Assembly (NCBI GenBank): GCA_025174535.1
Contig: JALBUN010000045.1
Location: 558,001 to 622,000, forward strand
Direction of reading: 5' to 3'
Source: Cantharellus purpuraceus
Taxonomy: Eukaryota; Basidiomycota; Agaricomycetes; Cantharellales; Hydnaceae
Length of the DNA stretch: 64,000 nt
Shown piece by piece: positions 40,499 through 52,218 of the stretch (positions are counted from its first letter, which is position 1; every line of letters starts with the position of its first letter). The position numbers and the translations under genes were made by a program. The notes beneath the pieces are model-generated. The model had not been told where the DNA came from and searched no databases. It saw only the letters and a list, made by a program, of their open reading frames with translations.

Positions 40499-42700
40499 GG
40501 AATGGCCAGAACCCTGGAAAGTCAAAGACATACAGTCCTTCCTAGGGTTCACCAACTTCTACCGCCGCTTCATTCATGGCTACTCTGATATCACCATTCC
40601 ACTCACCCAACTCACTAGGAAGGGTATCCAATGGAATTACACTGATGAACGTAGACAGAGCTTTGAGACCTTGAAAAAGGCCTTTACTTCCACTCCAATA
40701 CTGACTCATTGGGTTCCAGACATTCCTATCCTATTAGAGACCGATGCCTCCAACCATGCACTTGCTGCAATCCTGTCCATCATCTCTCCAGACGACAGAC
40801 AAGTCCATCCAATAGCTTTTCACTCGCGTACATTTATGCCCCCAAACTGAACTATGACATCCATGACAAAGAGCTCCTTGCCATATATGAAGCCTTCCAG
40901 ATATGGAAACACTACCTTGAAGGCCCCTCCGATCTGGTGGATGTCATAACTGACCACAAAAACTTGGAATACTTCTCCACAACGAAACTGCTCACCTGGA
41001 GACAGGTCCGATGGTCTCTGAATACCTATCTCAGTTCAATCTCATTATCCGTTTCCATCCAGGTCAACTTGGAGCAAAGCCTGATGCTTTAACTAGACGA
41101 TGGGACATCTACCCTAAAGAGGGGAATAGTGACTATGCCACTGTAAACCCCCACAACTTTCGTCCTGTGTTTATTAATGAGCAGCTGGCATTGTCCCTAT
41201 GAGCATCCACCCTCATGACTCCCACCCTCCAAGCTGTCACCATTATGGACATCAACCAACTCCGCTCCGACATCTGCTCATCACTCCGATCTGATCCTGT
41301 TGCAGTTAAACACTTGGACAACCCTTCCGATCTGAAATGGTCACTTGACCCTGAAGGACACCTCCGACACAACAACCGGATATACATCCCCGATGCCAAT
41401 GGTCTCTGACTCCGAGTTTTGCAGTATTATCATGATCACCCGATCTTGGGCCATTTCAGGCAAAATCACACACAAGGATTAATCCGACAAGACTACATAT
41501 GGCCAAAAATGCGAGAATACATTCCACTACTGTAACTCCTGCACCACGTGTATGCACTCAAAATTGCAAAGGCACAAACCCTACGGAATGCTTAAGCAAC
41601 TTCTGGTCCCAGAGCAACCATGGATTTCATAGAGAAGCTCCCCCCATCGCTCAGATATGACACCATACTCGTGATTGTTGACAGGTTCACTAAACAGTCA
41701 CTATTCATCCTGACGCATGACACCATCACCTCTGCCTCACTAGCTAAGTTGTTTGTTCTCCATGTATTCTCTAAACATGGAGTCCCATCGCATGTCACAT
41801 CCGATCAGGGCTCGGAGTTTGTGTCCTCCTTCTTCTGCACATTAGGAAAGGCTCTTGACATGAAGCTTCATTTCACCTCCGGATACCATCCTGAAGGAGA
41901 CAGACAAACAGAATGAATGAATCAGTCCCTGGAGCAATATCTCCAAATCTATTGTAACTATCAACAAGACAACTGGGCTGATCTACTTCCAATCGTAGAG
42001 TTTGCCTACAACAACGCTCCAAATGTGACTACTGGCATCTCTCCATTCTTTGCTAATAAAGGGCTATCATCTGAACATCTCCATCCACCCTGAGAAGGAA
42101 CTCGCCTCCACCAAAGCCCACCAATTCATAACTGACCTCGATCAACTACACCAACATCTCCGAGAAACCATCTCCGATGCCCAGAAACAATATCAAGTCT
42201 CCGCAGACCGACACTGCATTCCAGCTCTGGACCTGCAAATCGGAGACAAAGTATTCATTAAGGCCAAACACTTCTGGACCACCCATCCATCAAAGAAACT
42301 CTCTGAGAAATACTTAGGTTCTTATGAGGTCATTGCTCGCGCAGGCAGCAGGTCCTTCACCCTCTGCCTCCCTGACCACTTCCAAGCGGTGCATCCAGTC
42401 TTCCATATATCAATGCTCAAACCTGCTACTATGAATGAGATCTCCAGTCGCATGCAACCCCCACCTCCCCCGATCATCATCGAAGGAGATAATGAATATG
42501 AGATATCTGAGATCCTGGACTCAAAGATTGACCATTGATACAAGTGCAAGCTCCAGTACTTAGTCAAATGGACTGGATACAAAGGCACCGATGAAGGGTC
42601 CTCATGGATCTCCACATCCGAACTCGATCATGCATCCGAATCTGTCTCCAACTTTCACTCTGCTTATCCAGACAAACCTGGCCCTCTTATGAATCTTTAA
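40499..42700 (+). pseudogene. Family-A pol, second part: RNase H, integrase and chromodomain
   Basis: Continues from 28779: SFLGFTNFYRRFIHGYSDIT, RNase H ([38 protein letters not shown]), integrase zinc region (LGHFRQNHTQGLIRQDYIWP), core (MDFIEKLPPSLRYDTILVIV, VTSDQGSEFVSSFF, TSGYHPEGDRQTE) and a chromodomain (EISEILDSKIDH-stop-YKCKLQYLVKWTGYKG). This order marks a chromovirus. TGA stops replace Arg in GL-stop-LRVLQ, TE-stop-MNQ and DH-stop-YK. Frame shifts occur near 40845 and 42055. The element is dead in cis. Confidence 0.87.
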
Positions 42701-42847
42701 GTTTGATTACTAATGCTAATTCTATTATTTCGCATCGTCATTTTATTACAAGTCACAAGGGAAATTACAAGTCTCCCCAAAAAAAAAAAAAACTCCAAAG
42801 GAATCACTCTGCCTCATTCTTCTCCGCTCTGAAATTCATAATCATTT

Positions 42848-44212
42848 TCATTTTTTATACATTGCATTTCCTTTTCCCCTTCCCCTTGTCCACCTCAGGC
42901 TCCGTCTCTGACTCATCATCACTCTTTACATCCAACACCCAATCTTTCTCATCCCCCATGTCCAAATCCTCGTCCAAAGGGGCCATGAACTTCCACAGCC
43001 GATGCAACTCAGCAGTCTGCTGACCCTCCAGAACCTCCTCCTATTTCATCATCTTCACCAACTCCACTAACAACCCCTCCATCCGCCGGAGGTGCTCCAA
43101 CTGCAGGTTAACCAGCCAGATAAGCTGGCCCATGGTACTATTGGGTGCAGAGACATGCCCCGTACCTGCACCAGTCATTGCCCCTTCCGATCTGACACCG
43201 CTACCCCCAGCTGCCACAGCACCTGTCTCCGTCCACCGCTTTTTGGTCGGATGACCTTCTGTTTCTTTCTCCACCCCTCCTTGTACCACTAGTTGGGGCT
43301 TGACACTCCGACTCCAGGGATTGAACCTTCCATCAATCCTACACCCTCCTTTCCGACCCTGACAACGATCGCAGGACCAAAGGCGGCAAGTTGGGCCGGT
43401 AGGCCACACACACTCCATGCCCGCATCACAACACAAGTCGCAAGTTACACCAGGCCTGCCAAATGGCTCTGCTGGAGCCAGAGCCTTGGGTGGTCTGCCC
43501 CTTCTTGATGCGGCCTCCAAGTGTTCCCTCTCCTCCTCCTTGTCCTACTGTTCTGCCACTGCCTTCTCCATCTCATGCTTGCGAAGCTGGATCACCGACC
43601 TAGCGACACGCAGCTCCTTCTTACGGGTTGCCAACATGCGACTCTCCGCCTTGCACCATATGACCCTCCGATCTGCCTCCCGCTTCTCCGTATCAGCACT
43701 TGGGTACACCTTCAATGAAAAGACTGTGACGTCGAGATTCTTCTTGGTGGTAGCAGCATAAAGCTCCACTCTTTTGTGAGCCTCGACTGCGGCTACCCAA
43801 GCCATCTCCTTGTAAAATTCGAGGTCGGGTCTGGCTCCGCATCTGTCCCAACATCCACACCCGCCTTGGGCTCCACATTTGCATTGAGCTCCATATTGGC
43901 ATCGGGATCCACCTCCACCTCTGCCCTCTCCACCTCCACTGCTTCATCTTCCTCAGCCACACCCAACCCAAATAATGGCTGTGCCAGTGGATGTAATAAT
44001 GAGTCCGCCACAGGGACAGTTGTCAGATGAGTTGTCTCCGTCCGTGTAATGGAGATGATGGTGACCTTGGGAGTCCCTGCCCATATTGGCACACTCAGAC
44101 TTCCTGGGTGGCTGGTCACCCCTACCCCGGTCACCTCCTCCTCTACCTCCATGGTGGCTTCTAGCTTGTGCGCCTGCTCCTCCACTTCCTTCAGTCTCAC
44201 GGCCTCCATCAC
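42848..44212 (-). pseudogene. Antisense gene of family A, C-terminal part with Cys cluster
   Basis: Runs opposite to pol between the chromodomain and the 3' LTR. It includes VRLKEVEEQAHKLEATMEVE, a linker, EKREADRRVIWCKAESRMLA, then GRPGVTCDLCCDAGMECVWP and TCRLWSCDRCQGRKGGC, a cysteine cluster like fungal zinc-binding motifs. After LEHLRRMEGLLVELVKMMK a TAG is followed in frame by an acidic tail (EDLDMGDEKDWVLDVKSDDE) ending at 42848. Frames break near 43540 and 43800. Similar reverse-strand ORFs occur in gypsy elements of Agaricomycetes. Their role is unknown. The 5' half lies at 50646-51041. Confidence 0.6.
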
Positions 44213-45620
44213 TGACAAGCCAGGACGCATTGAGGACGTATATCGAACCACTCTGACAGTCCAACTCTGCCAGCATCTTTTCATATCAACTTTTAAATAG
44301 CGCTGCAACTCCCTCTCCACCTCAGTCTCTAATTCTAGCCATCAATTGTCACTCGTGTTTCATCGCCATCGATCATTATCAGCCTTCTATTCACACCCAT
44401 CCTTTCATCATCATTCACATGGCTTCCAATTCTATTCCCCTCTCCAACATCACTTCTAATAATACGTCACACTGGTCTCTGGACACAGAGGACTATCAAA
44501 AATACGCCGAGCTCCACGGGCATGTTAAGCCACCTCCACATGTCAAAATACTTCCAAAACTCTTTCAACGTCCAAGATCCCCACCATGTCTCTCTTATGC
44601 CATTGGCAATCCTATATTCTTTCACAATTCCATTGAACCATATACATTCCTCAGCATTTCGCCTCTATATCATAACACAGATAGAAGAGTTGAACGTGAG
44701 GTAGAATTTCAGTCGCCATTGCCGACCTATCCTCCCACTTCAATCCGACTCAGGTTACATTGTGTCAGGCAAAGGGACCGAATACCCTTGGAACGGGATA
44801 TCATATGGAGACGTATCACTAAGACAATAAGGAGTATTTGTTGTGGATGCTGACTGAAGTCCTCATGTGACTCAGGGTCAATTTACCTTCGGAGCTGTAG
44901 GGAAGATGGTATTGGTGGACGTTTCTATTGTTCTTTTATATGACTCACCCCTGTTTCATCTTTTAATTCATTCATACATGACTTACTCATCCTTGTTCTA
45001 TTTTTGGTTCTTTTATTACTCATCACCCCCTATTCATACAAAGATTACCCCTATCTGTCACTTCATTTCTCCATGATTTCCCCATTAGTAGTTCAACTTC
45101 ACACACTTCATCAGCTGGCTTGATCAGCATTTCTTGCATCATATCGCATCATTTGCTCCTCATATTGTGTCGTTGTGCCCTGGGATTTGTATATAAAAGG
45201 GCGCTAGTTTTCGCCTTTGGAAAAAAACAACAAGTTTTCAGCCAATGCTCTAAAGTCAAAGTCCACGCTCTAAGTCTACGCTCTACGCTCTACATCACAA
45301 TCCATCATCTCTACACTGAGGTAAAACACCTTGGTTCAACAATCAGATTTCCCTCCGCCACCGAGAGGTTGCTTCTCTTGAAACCAGCTTTCGCGTACCT
45401 CCCAACCGGGCTCCGCATTATCATCCAGTCACAGAGCACGATCAGCCATCAGGACCGACCTTTAGCTCCCATCCCCATCCAACCACAGAGCACTATCCCA
45501 CTTCCCTGTTACTTACCCCTCGCCCTGATTGATCTTTGGAGTGCTGAACAACTGCATTACACACCGTCTGTTTGCTAGGACCGTTGCACGCAGGCTTATA
45601 GGATCTATTCCATAAGCGAA
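44213..45620 (+). mobile_element. 5' LTR of the family-C element, end approximate
   Basis: The start TGACAAGCC is fixed by the matching 3' remnant. The block 45080-45615 matches the reverse-strand copy at 20766-21599, including the TATA box at about 45190. The 3' boundary is uncertain: similarity to that copy stops after AAGCGAACC near 45620. Confidence 0.55.
44419..44853 (+). CDS. 144-residue ORF within the family-C LTR region
   Basis: ATG 44419, product MASNSIPLSNITSNNTSHWS.. with LSYAIGNPIFFHNSIEPYTF and a basic C-terminus ending ITKTIRSICCGC. It lies in the 800 bp that the other family-C LTR lacks. No known domain. It may be captured sequence or an LTR-encoded protein. Coding status is uncertain. 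Confidence 0.3.
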   Translation: MASNSIPLSNITSNNTSHWSLDTEDYQKYAELHGHVKPPPHVKILPKLFQRPRSPPCLSYAIGNPIFFHNSIEPYTFLSISPLYHNTDRRVEREVEFQSPLPTYPPTSIRLRLHCVRQRDRIPLERDIIWRRITKTIRSICCGC

Positions 45621-45635
45621 CCAAGTCCCAACCAG

Positions 45636-47554
45636 ATGTCTAATGGTAGCCTGTATGAATGTTATTTTTGTGGAGAACAAGGACACTCAACAAAGCGATG
45701 CCTACAAGCTGACACAATGATTAAGGCAGGAACCATAATACGCACATCTGAAGGACGCATAGCATGGTCTGATGGAACTAATATCCTTTGAAATGGCACA
45801 GAAACAATCTTGAATGTGATCAGCCGAGAACCTGCCTTCTGGAGCAGAGTTAATGTAGACTGACCTACTTCTGCAACCAATCTCATACTCGGATGTTACA
45901 ACCACAGCAGCATTTCATCTGACAATGAGGATGAACAGGATATCCTAGGGAATGTATATGCATCGGAGGTTTATCCAGCGGCAAGATCAAGAGATGAGCA
46001 CTGTACGGAATGTTTGAAGAAGGTCAAATTTGAGGGAGTATATCCACCGCCGTTGGAAAGGTCTCATAGGAATGAAGAATACGAGAAGGAGAACTCAGTT
46101 CCAAAGAAACCTACGGCTCCTAGACTTCCAAGGACAACTACACCAGCACCACCTCCTACACCAGCACCTATGCCACAGTCTTCTGTCGTACCACCATCAT
46201 TTTCAACCCCAGCACCAGTTGTGACACCAGCTCCTTACGTGCCGCCACCTGTTCGACAATCAGCTCCTATTCCAGATCCAGTACAAGCACCAGTGATTCC
46301 AGGACCTACCATTATCCCCTACGATACAACAGCATTACCTTTCAATCCAAACAATGATGATCAAATCATGGAAGATGTCAATGACTCCGATGTACCACAG
46401 TACGTTCCTCCTAGCACACCAGCTAAACAGTCGAGGTCTAGGAAATCTGTACCACCAACTACTATCCCTACTACATCTGCGAAACCAGTCAAACCAGCAA
46501 TCAAACCAAAGCTTCCCAAGACACCTAAAACTCTTCCAAAGATTCTCCCACAACCTCCTTCTGCTACGATTACAGCATCTGCCAAGCTTCAATCTCAGTG
46601 TCACAAGGATTTTGACACCAATCAATTTTTCCAGAAGATATGTGATACGCCCATTACCATCACTATTTCAGAAGCCCTCGGATCATCCCCACTTATGGCC
46701 AAATGTATGCAGGAGTATTTGCAGCTAACTAGAGTCTCTCAGACCAACCAGATTGGAGAAGTCCATTCCATGGGAACGACAGCATCTTATCACCCCCATG
46801 ATGCACGTCTCATTTCCATCAGGATGACATTAGATGACAAGTATACCATCGACACTATTATCGATTGTGGATCAGAACTCAACATTATCAACAAGAGGAC
46901 GTGTATCCAATGCAACATTTCAATCGACACTACTCCATTTATGTCTATGCGAGATGCTGGTCAACATGAAACTCCGATGGAAGGATGCTGCCATAATGTT
47001 ACTCTCATGGCAGGCAATCTTGTAACCCTTACAGACCTTTGGGTTGGTGGAAAGGTTCTGTTCTCACTGTTATTAGGTTGACCTTGGCAGCGACGAAACC
47101 ACATTTCTATTGATGAAAGAGAGACAGGGACATGGCTCTGCCGACGGGACCCTAATGATAGGAAGATATGGGAAACATGCATCATTCCAGCCAAGCATGC
47201 AGAAGACTTTTTCAGTACCTTTCAGAACCATTTTTTTGGCCGAGATTACCTCTCTCCAGATTCGCTTCTAGCACAAATGACGATCAGATCAGCAAAGCAA
47301 CTGGAAGAAGTGGAGACTGGAAGAAGTGGAGACAGACGAGGACATCACCTAGAAAAGTCGACCTCTTTTGTCCAGAATGACATTAAACTACCACCCAATA
47401 CCCAATTTCACCATTCTTTAATTCCAAATTCACTATCTAATTCTCTTCGAAACCTTCCTATTCCTATTTCCTCAGCCGTCACAAGAAACGATACAAACCA
47501 GTTGATCAAAGAATTTGCCCCATTCCAGCTACATTTCCAGAAGAAGCTCGTGTA
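45636..47554 (+). pseudogene. Family-C gag and protease
   Basis: ATG 45636: LYECYFCGEQGHSTKRC is a CCHC knuckle at the very start, without a preceding capsid. A Pro-rich region (PPPTPAPMPQSSVVPP..) follows, then TIDTIIDCGSELNIINKRTC, an aspartic protease site with DCGS in place of the usual D(T/S)G(A/S). TGA stops lie at Arg positions (IL-stop-NGTETIL, VD-stop-PTSATN, LG-stop-PWQRRNH). The frame 46014-47081 (355 codons) is the longest intact piece. Confidence 0.65.
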
Positions 47555-50500
47555 ACAAGAAAATTCCCAGAAGATCCCCTTTTATCCCTTATTCCCCTTT
47601 CGCCTCATCCTCCAGAATTCATCCCCACTCCCAAACTCACCCAAGCACGTCTTAATATTCTAAAAATTAATCCAGAAGGTTTCTTATGTCGACAGGATTA
47701 TTTCTCGGATTATATTATCCCAGTTATCAAGCATGTCCCTTGGACAGATCAACAAATCCCTATACCCCCAGCACTGGTTGACGATGTTGTCCAGATCATT
47801 CAAACAAAGCTTAACATCAGAGTTTTCGAGCCAAGCCAAGGATCATATCGATCATCCATGTTTTGTGTGCCTAAAAGTGATGGCAGACTGTGAAACGTGA
47901 TTGACCTCAGATCACTTAACAGTATTACGATCAAAGATGCTGGACTCCCTCCAAACCTGGACGCTTTCGTGGAACCATTTGCAGCACATTCCATCTACTC
48001 CAGTTTCAATCTTCTATCTGGTTATGATGCCAGGATCATTCATCCCAGGAGTCGAGACCTTACATCCTTTCAGACACCACTGGGACTGCTACGTTATTGT
48101 GTTCTTCCTATGGGATACACTAATGCCATTGCTGAATTTCAGAACTGCACTACATTCATTCTTCAGGATGAAATTCCTCATAATGTCGGTGTCATGATGG
48201 ATGATATAGGAATCAAAGGTCCACCCACACAATACAAATTGCCAGATGGATCATACGAGACCATACCAGAAAACCCAGGAATCAGACGTTTCATATGGGA
48301 ACATGCCATTGTTGTCAATTGAGTCTTACATCGCATCGCACATGCTGGAGCCACGATTTCTCCAAAGAAGTCTCAAGTTGCTCAACCCAAAGTGACCCTA
48401 GTTGGCCAAAGGCTTACATATGAAGGACGACTCCCAGATCCATCACATGTCTCCAAGATTCAAACATGGCCTGCACCAACCAATATGACACATGTCAGAG
48501 GATTTTTAGGACTTTGTGGCACAATGCGCATATGGATCGAGAAGTACTCTGAGCTTGCACGTCCACTGACAGAACTACTCCGAAAAGATGTACCATTTGA
48601 GTGGAACAAGTCACACCAAGAAGCCATGGACATTCTCAAGGAAGCGGTTGCAACATCACCAGCTCTTATTGCAATTGATTACAAGTCCGGACGGCCCGTT
48701 ATCCTAGCCGTTGACACATCCTCCATTGCCATTGGATATATCATTTACCACATTGATTCCCAAAATCATCGACGCCCCGTACAATTCAGTTCTATTCCAG
48801 TCAATGAACAAGAAGCACGTTACAGTCAATCCAAGCTAGAACTGTTCGGTCTCTATCATGCCCTTCGTCAAAATTGTTTGCACCTCACGGGTGTCAAGAA
48901 CCTCTACATCAAAGTTGATGTGAAGTACATAAAGGACATGATTAACAATCCTGACCTTCAGCCAAATGCGACACTAAATCGTTGGATTGCAGGCATCCTT
49001 CTTTTCAACTTCACCCTCGTTCATGTACCAGCTTCACAGCACAAAGGACCAGATGCTCTTTCATGTCGACCTGTTACAGAAGAGGACTCTGAGGTAGAGG
49101 AAGATGAAGATGACTGGTTTGAAGAAGCTTATCACATTCATTCACGATCAGGAGAAGATTGGACAGCACTATACAGATCACCTCAAAGAGGAGGGTGGCA
49201 TAACGTCTTTCAAGCTTATGGTGCCAGACACTCTGACGAGCTGCTACACCAGATCTACCAGTTCCTTTATAATCTCCAGCTTCCTGCGCTTGCCAACAGC
49301 ATGCAAAGGAAAGCATTCCTTGACAAGAAAGCACGATATTATTTTCTCACAAATGACAAGATGTGGAAGCGTACTGCAACTCGACCTCTCCAAGTTATCC
49401 TTGATCCCAAGAGACATACTCAAATTATTCGACTCTCACATGACAACTTAGGACATTGAGGAGCTTATTCAACTGCCAAGACCATTTCACTTCGATTTTG
49501 GTGGCCATCATACGTCACAGATGTCAAACACTTTGTTCACACATGCCATCAGTGTCAAATTCACTCCACATTCAAAGTTCATATTCCACCTACTATTTCG
49601 ACTCCAGCCACTTTATTCACGAAGGTTTATCTGGACATTATGTTGATGCCCAAGGTTCACAGTTACCGGTACATTGTTGGCTCGAGATGACCTTTCAGGA
49701 GCTGCAGAAGGACGGAAACTGAAGAAGGCCTCAGCACGTGCTGTCTCTCAATTTATATTTGAGGAACTCATTTGCCGTTATGGGAGCATTGCAGAAATTG
49801 TGACAGACAATGGTTCAGAAGCCAAAGGTGCAACAGAAGAACTGCTTCAATGCTATGGAATTCCACAGATTCAGATATCACCCTACAATTCACGAGCCAA
49901 TGGAGTTGTCGAAAGGGGACATTTCACGATTCGAGAAGCCCTAGTCAAGGCATGCGAAGGAAACATATCCAAATGGCCAGACCTAGTCCATCATGCATTC
50001 TTTGCTGATCATGTTACAATCAGGAAAGCCACCGGATTTTTGCCATATTATCTTCTCTATGGAATCGACCCCGTTCTTCCCCTCGATCTTTTCGAAGCCA
50101 CTTATCTCGTATCAGGGTTTAAGAAGAATCTTCCCACACATGAACTCCTTGCACTTCGAATTTGTCAGCTAGTCAAGCATGATACTGACATCCACAAAGC
50201 AGCAGACACTTTGCACCAGTCATGATTAAAGAGCAAGCTCGAATTTGAGTGACATTACCAGCACCGATTATGGAAGGGAGAGCACAAGCCAGGAGATTTG
50301 GTATTAGTTCGTAACTCTAGAGTTGAGAAGGAATTGGATCGGAAGACGAAACCACATTACCTCAGACCATTCAAAGTCGTGCGATGTACTGCAGGAGGAT
50401 CATATGTCTTGAAGGAACTAGATGGGACGATTTCGAAAAGAGGAGTTGCATCATTCCGCCTTCTACCTTACCACTCTCGAGATGGAAAACCTCTCTCTCC

Positions 50501-50570
50501 TGATAAGCTTCCTTTGGATGAACCTGATGATGCATCTGACGATGATTCTGATGAAGAATTAGTTGACTGA
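47555..50570 (+). pseudogene. Family-C pol: reverse transcriptase, RNase H and integrase
   Basis: The reverse transcriptase reads VIDLRSLNSITIKDAGLPPN, LRYCVLPMGYTNAIAEFQN and VGVMMDDIGIKGP, so the catalytic box is MMDD. RNase H follows (VILAVDTSSIAIGYIIYHID, YSQSKLELFGLYHALRQNC). The integrase has a zinc region ending HTCHQCQIHSTF, then EIVTDNGSEAKGATEELLQC and GVVERGHFTIREAL. The C-terminal piece 50298-50570 (VLVRNSRVEKELDRKTKPHY) is the integrase tail. There is no chromodomain. Stops are TGA at Arg sites (before NVIDLRS, GAYST, LKSKLEFE). Inactive as it stands. Confidence 0.8.
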
Positions 50571-50599
50571 GGACAGTCAAATTTTAAGAGAAGGGTGGA

Positions 50600-50645
50600 T
50601 GACGAGCCAGGACACATTGAGGACGTATATCAAACCACTCTGACA
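50600..50645 (+). mobile_element. 46-bp remnant of the family-C 3' LTR
   Basis: TGACGAGCCAGGACACATTG to ..CCACTCTGACA, matching 44213-44258 with a few substitutions. It is preceded by a purine tract (AAGAGAAGGGTGGA), the expected plus-strand primer site. The rest of the LTR is missing. Confidence 0.75.
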
Positions 50646-51041
50646 TTGCAGCTGCAAGTTCCTTGACCCTGCGGGCTCTCTCGGCTTTCACTTCCTCCTC
50701 TTTCCTTCTCTGTTCCATCTCCACCACCTCCTTCCGTCTCCACTGCCTCCTTCTGTCTCCACTGCTTCCTTCCATCTCCGCTCCTCCTCCTCTATGTGTC
50801 TCTGTTCCATCTCCTCCTCCTCCTTGCGTCTCCATTCTGCCTCCTCCTCCTCCTCCTTCTGTCTCCGCTCCTCCTCCTCCTCCTCCTTCCATCTCCATTC
50901 CACCACCTCCTCCTCCTTCCATCTCCGCTCCTCCTCCTCCTCCTTGCGTCTCCGTTCCACCTCCTCTTCCTCTTCCTTCCATCAGGCCAAGAGCAACTGC
51001 TCAAGCTCGGCCACACTCATGCTTGCCAAAGAGTTTGACAT
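50646..51041 (-). pseudogene. Antisense gene of family A, N-terminal coiled coil
   Basis: ATG 51041: MSNSLASMSVAELEQLLLA, then a TGA where Arg is expected, then a long Glu/Lys/Arg tract (WKEEEEEVERRRKEEEEERR..) ending VKELAAA at the family-C insertion. The tract is a highly charged single alpha helix or coiled coil. It continues at 44212. The gene has its own TATA box on this strand. Confidence 0.6.
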
Positions 51042-51070
51042 CGTTGAGGATAAGACCTCAATCAACCCCC

Positions 51071-51080
51071 CCTTTTATAT
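51071..51080 (-). promoter_or_regulatory. TATA box of the antisense gene
   Basis: Reverse strand ATATAAAAGG, 30 nt before the ATG at 51041 and about 100 bp inside the 3' LTR. This position suits an antisense promoter independent of the LTR. Confidence 0.5.
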
Positions 51081-51181
51081 GTCTCCAGACCCCCAGTATA
51101 ACTCCAACTGCACCCAACTGTCTCACCTATTCAATCCACAGACATGAGGCCTCAGGGGCTCGGCCTTAAATGGAGAGATAC

Positions 51182-52218
51182 TGTTATGACTATATTCATT
51201 AATGCCCAGGTCCCTGTCCGATCCACTCAGATCCCCACACATATGAAACCTATACTCCATTTGGAAACCACCACGTCTCCATTTACCTGTCTGATTGTCA
51301 CTGCTGATTCCACCCATCCATCTCCGGTTCCGATTGATGCATCAGCATTGTTTGGAAGGATGCTGTTATACAATATTCTGATGTATACAAGATGTACATC
51401 AGAATTTTAATAATGATCATAAAAATAGGGAGTTACAATCTGGATATCTTTAAAGATTTCGGATATCCGAGTTTTTTTGGATATCTTAAATTTTTATAAA
51501 TATAAATATATATTTCATATTTTAATAAACTTTAAAAGATAAGATGTTTGTTATGGATGAACATAATTGTTTATATGAATATAACAGTAATGTATATATT
51601 AATATTATTGGTATAATAGAGAATATTTAGATATACAAATGCCAGGTGAGGATTCAAGGTACATTAGATTATTTGTCCAGTATAGTACAAGAAAGAATGA
51701 GTGAAAGAAATTAAGTGTAGCAGGAGTAGAATGTTCCCTTGAAGTAGTTGCCACCAGTAAATTAAAAAAAAAGAATTATTTTTGAGAATCATGTCAAAAT
51801 ATCAAAATATGTTTTAAATCTAAGTAAATTATATAAATTTGAGAATCATGTATGAAATATCAAAATATGTTTTAATATAAGTATATTATATAAAATTTGA
51901 GGAAATGGGTTGTATATACATATTTGATGTATTTCTGAACAAGCATCAAACCCAGACATCTGTCCCCATCAGACTCAGACATACTCATGTAAGGCCATCG
52001 GCCTTGGAGACCCATCACCGGAGTAGTTATTATTAGATTTCAAATATGTATTTAAGTTGTCTGACTGGGGACTTCATTCCCCAGTTCAAATATCAAATCA
52101 CACCTAGTTCCTAAGTCTGATCCTAACTCTCTAAGTCGTACTCCATCTCCAAAATCTCAGACACCGGTATTAGTGAGGGTGCAGCACATAAGCTGAAGCC
52201 AAGTCCATTCTGACCCCC
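51182..52218 (+). mobile_element. Family-A 3' LTR, interrupted and broken at an inversion junction
   Basis: Starts TGTTATGACTATATTC. It is interrupted by 51345-51947 and continues to ..TTCTGACCCCC, where it stops at the point where the reverse-strand piece 14811-14891 begins. The two pieces make one complete LTR. Confidence 0.78.
51345..51947 (-). mobile_element. Solo, diverged copy of the DDE-transposon terminal repeat
   Basis: About 603 bp in reverse orientation relative to 16073-16638. It shares the ends (..GAACAAGC), the blocks ATACAATATTCTGATGTA and GGGAGTTACAATCTGG, and a hairpin with arms ATTCTGATGTA/TACATCAGAAT. It lies inside a family-A LTR between GCATCA and AACCCAGAC, with a few LTR bases lost. 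The repeat can therefore exist alone, like a MITE or a solo LTR. Confidence 0.75.

Larger units (their letters stand above)
44213..50645 (+). mobile_element. Ty3/gypsy family-C element inserted in the antisense gene
   Basis: Starts TGACAAGCCAGGACGCATTG and ends with a 46-bp repeat of the same sequence (50600-50645), so the 3' LTR is almost entirely deleted. It contains an LTR with TATATAAAAGGGCGC, gag with CCHC knuckle, protease, reverse transcriptase, RNase H and integrase, all on the plus strand but broken by TGA stops. The left flank (ATCAC) and right flank (TTGCA) do not match because the right end is truncated. Confidence 0.8.

Noticed and set aside
44213..44258. The 46-bp direct repeat as the complete family-C LTR
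   Set aside because: Too short to hold a promoter. The sister LTR shows a longer unit with a TATA box, so the 3' copy is a truncated remnant.
50663..51169. A 168-codon Ser/Pro-rich plus-strand ORF
   Set aside because: It is the mirror of the charged helix (GAG/AAG repeats) of the antisense gene on the other strand. The pattern WKEEEE.. belongs to the reverse strand, which also has the TATA box.
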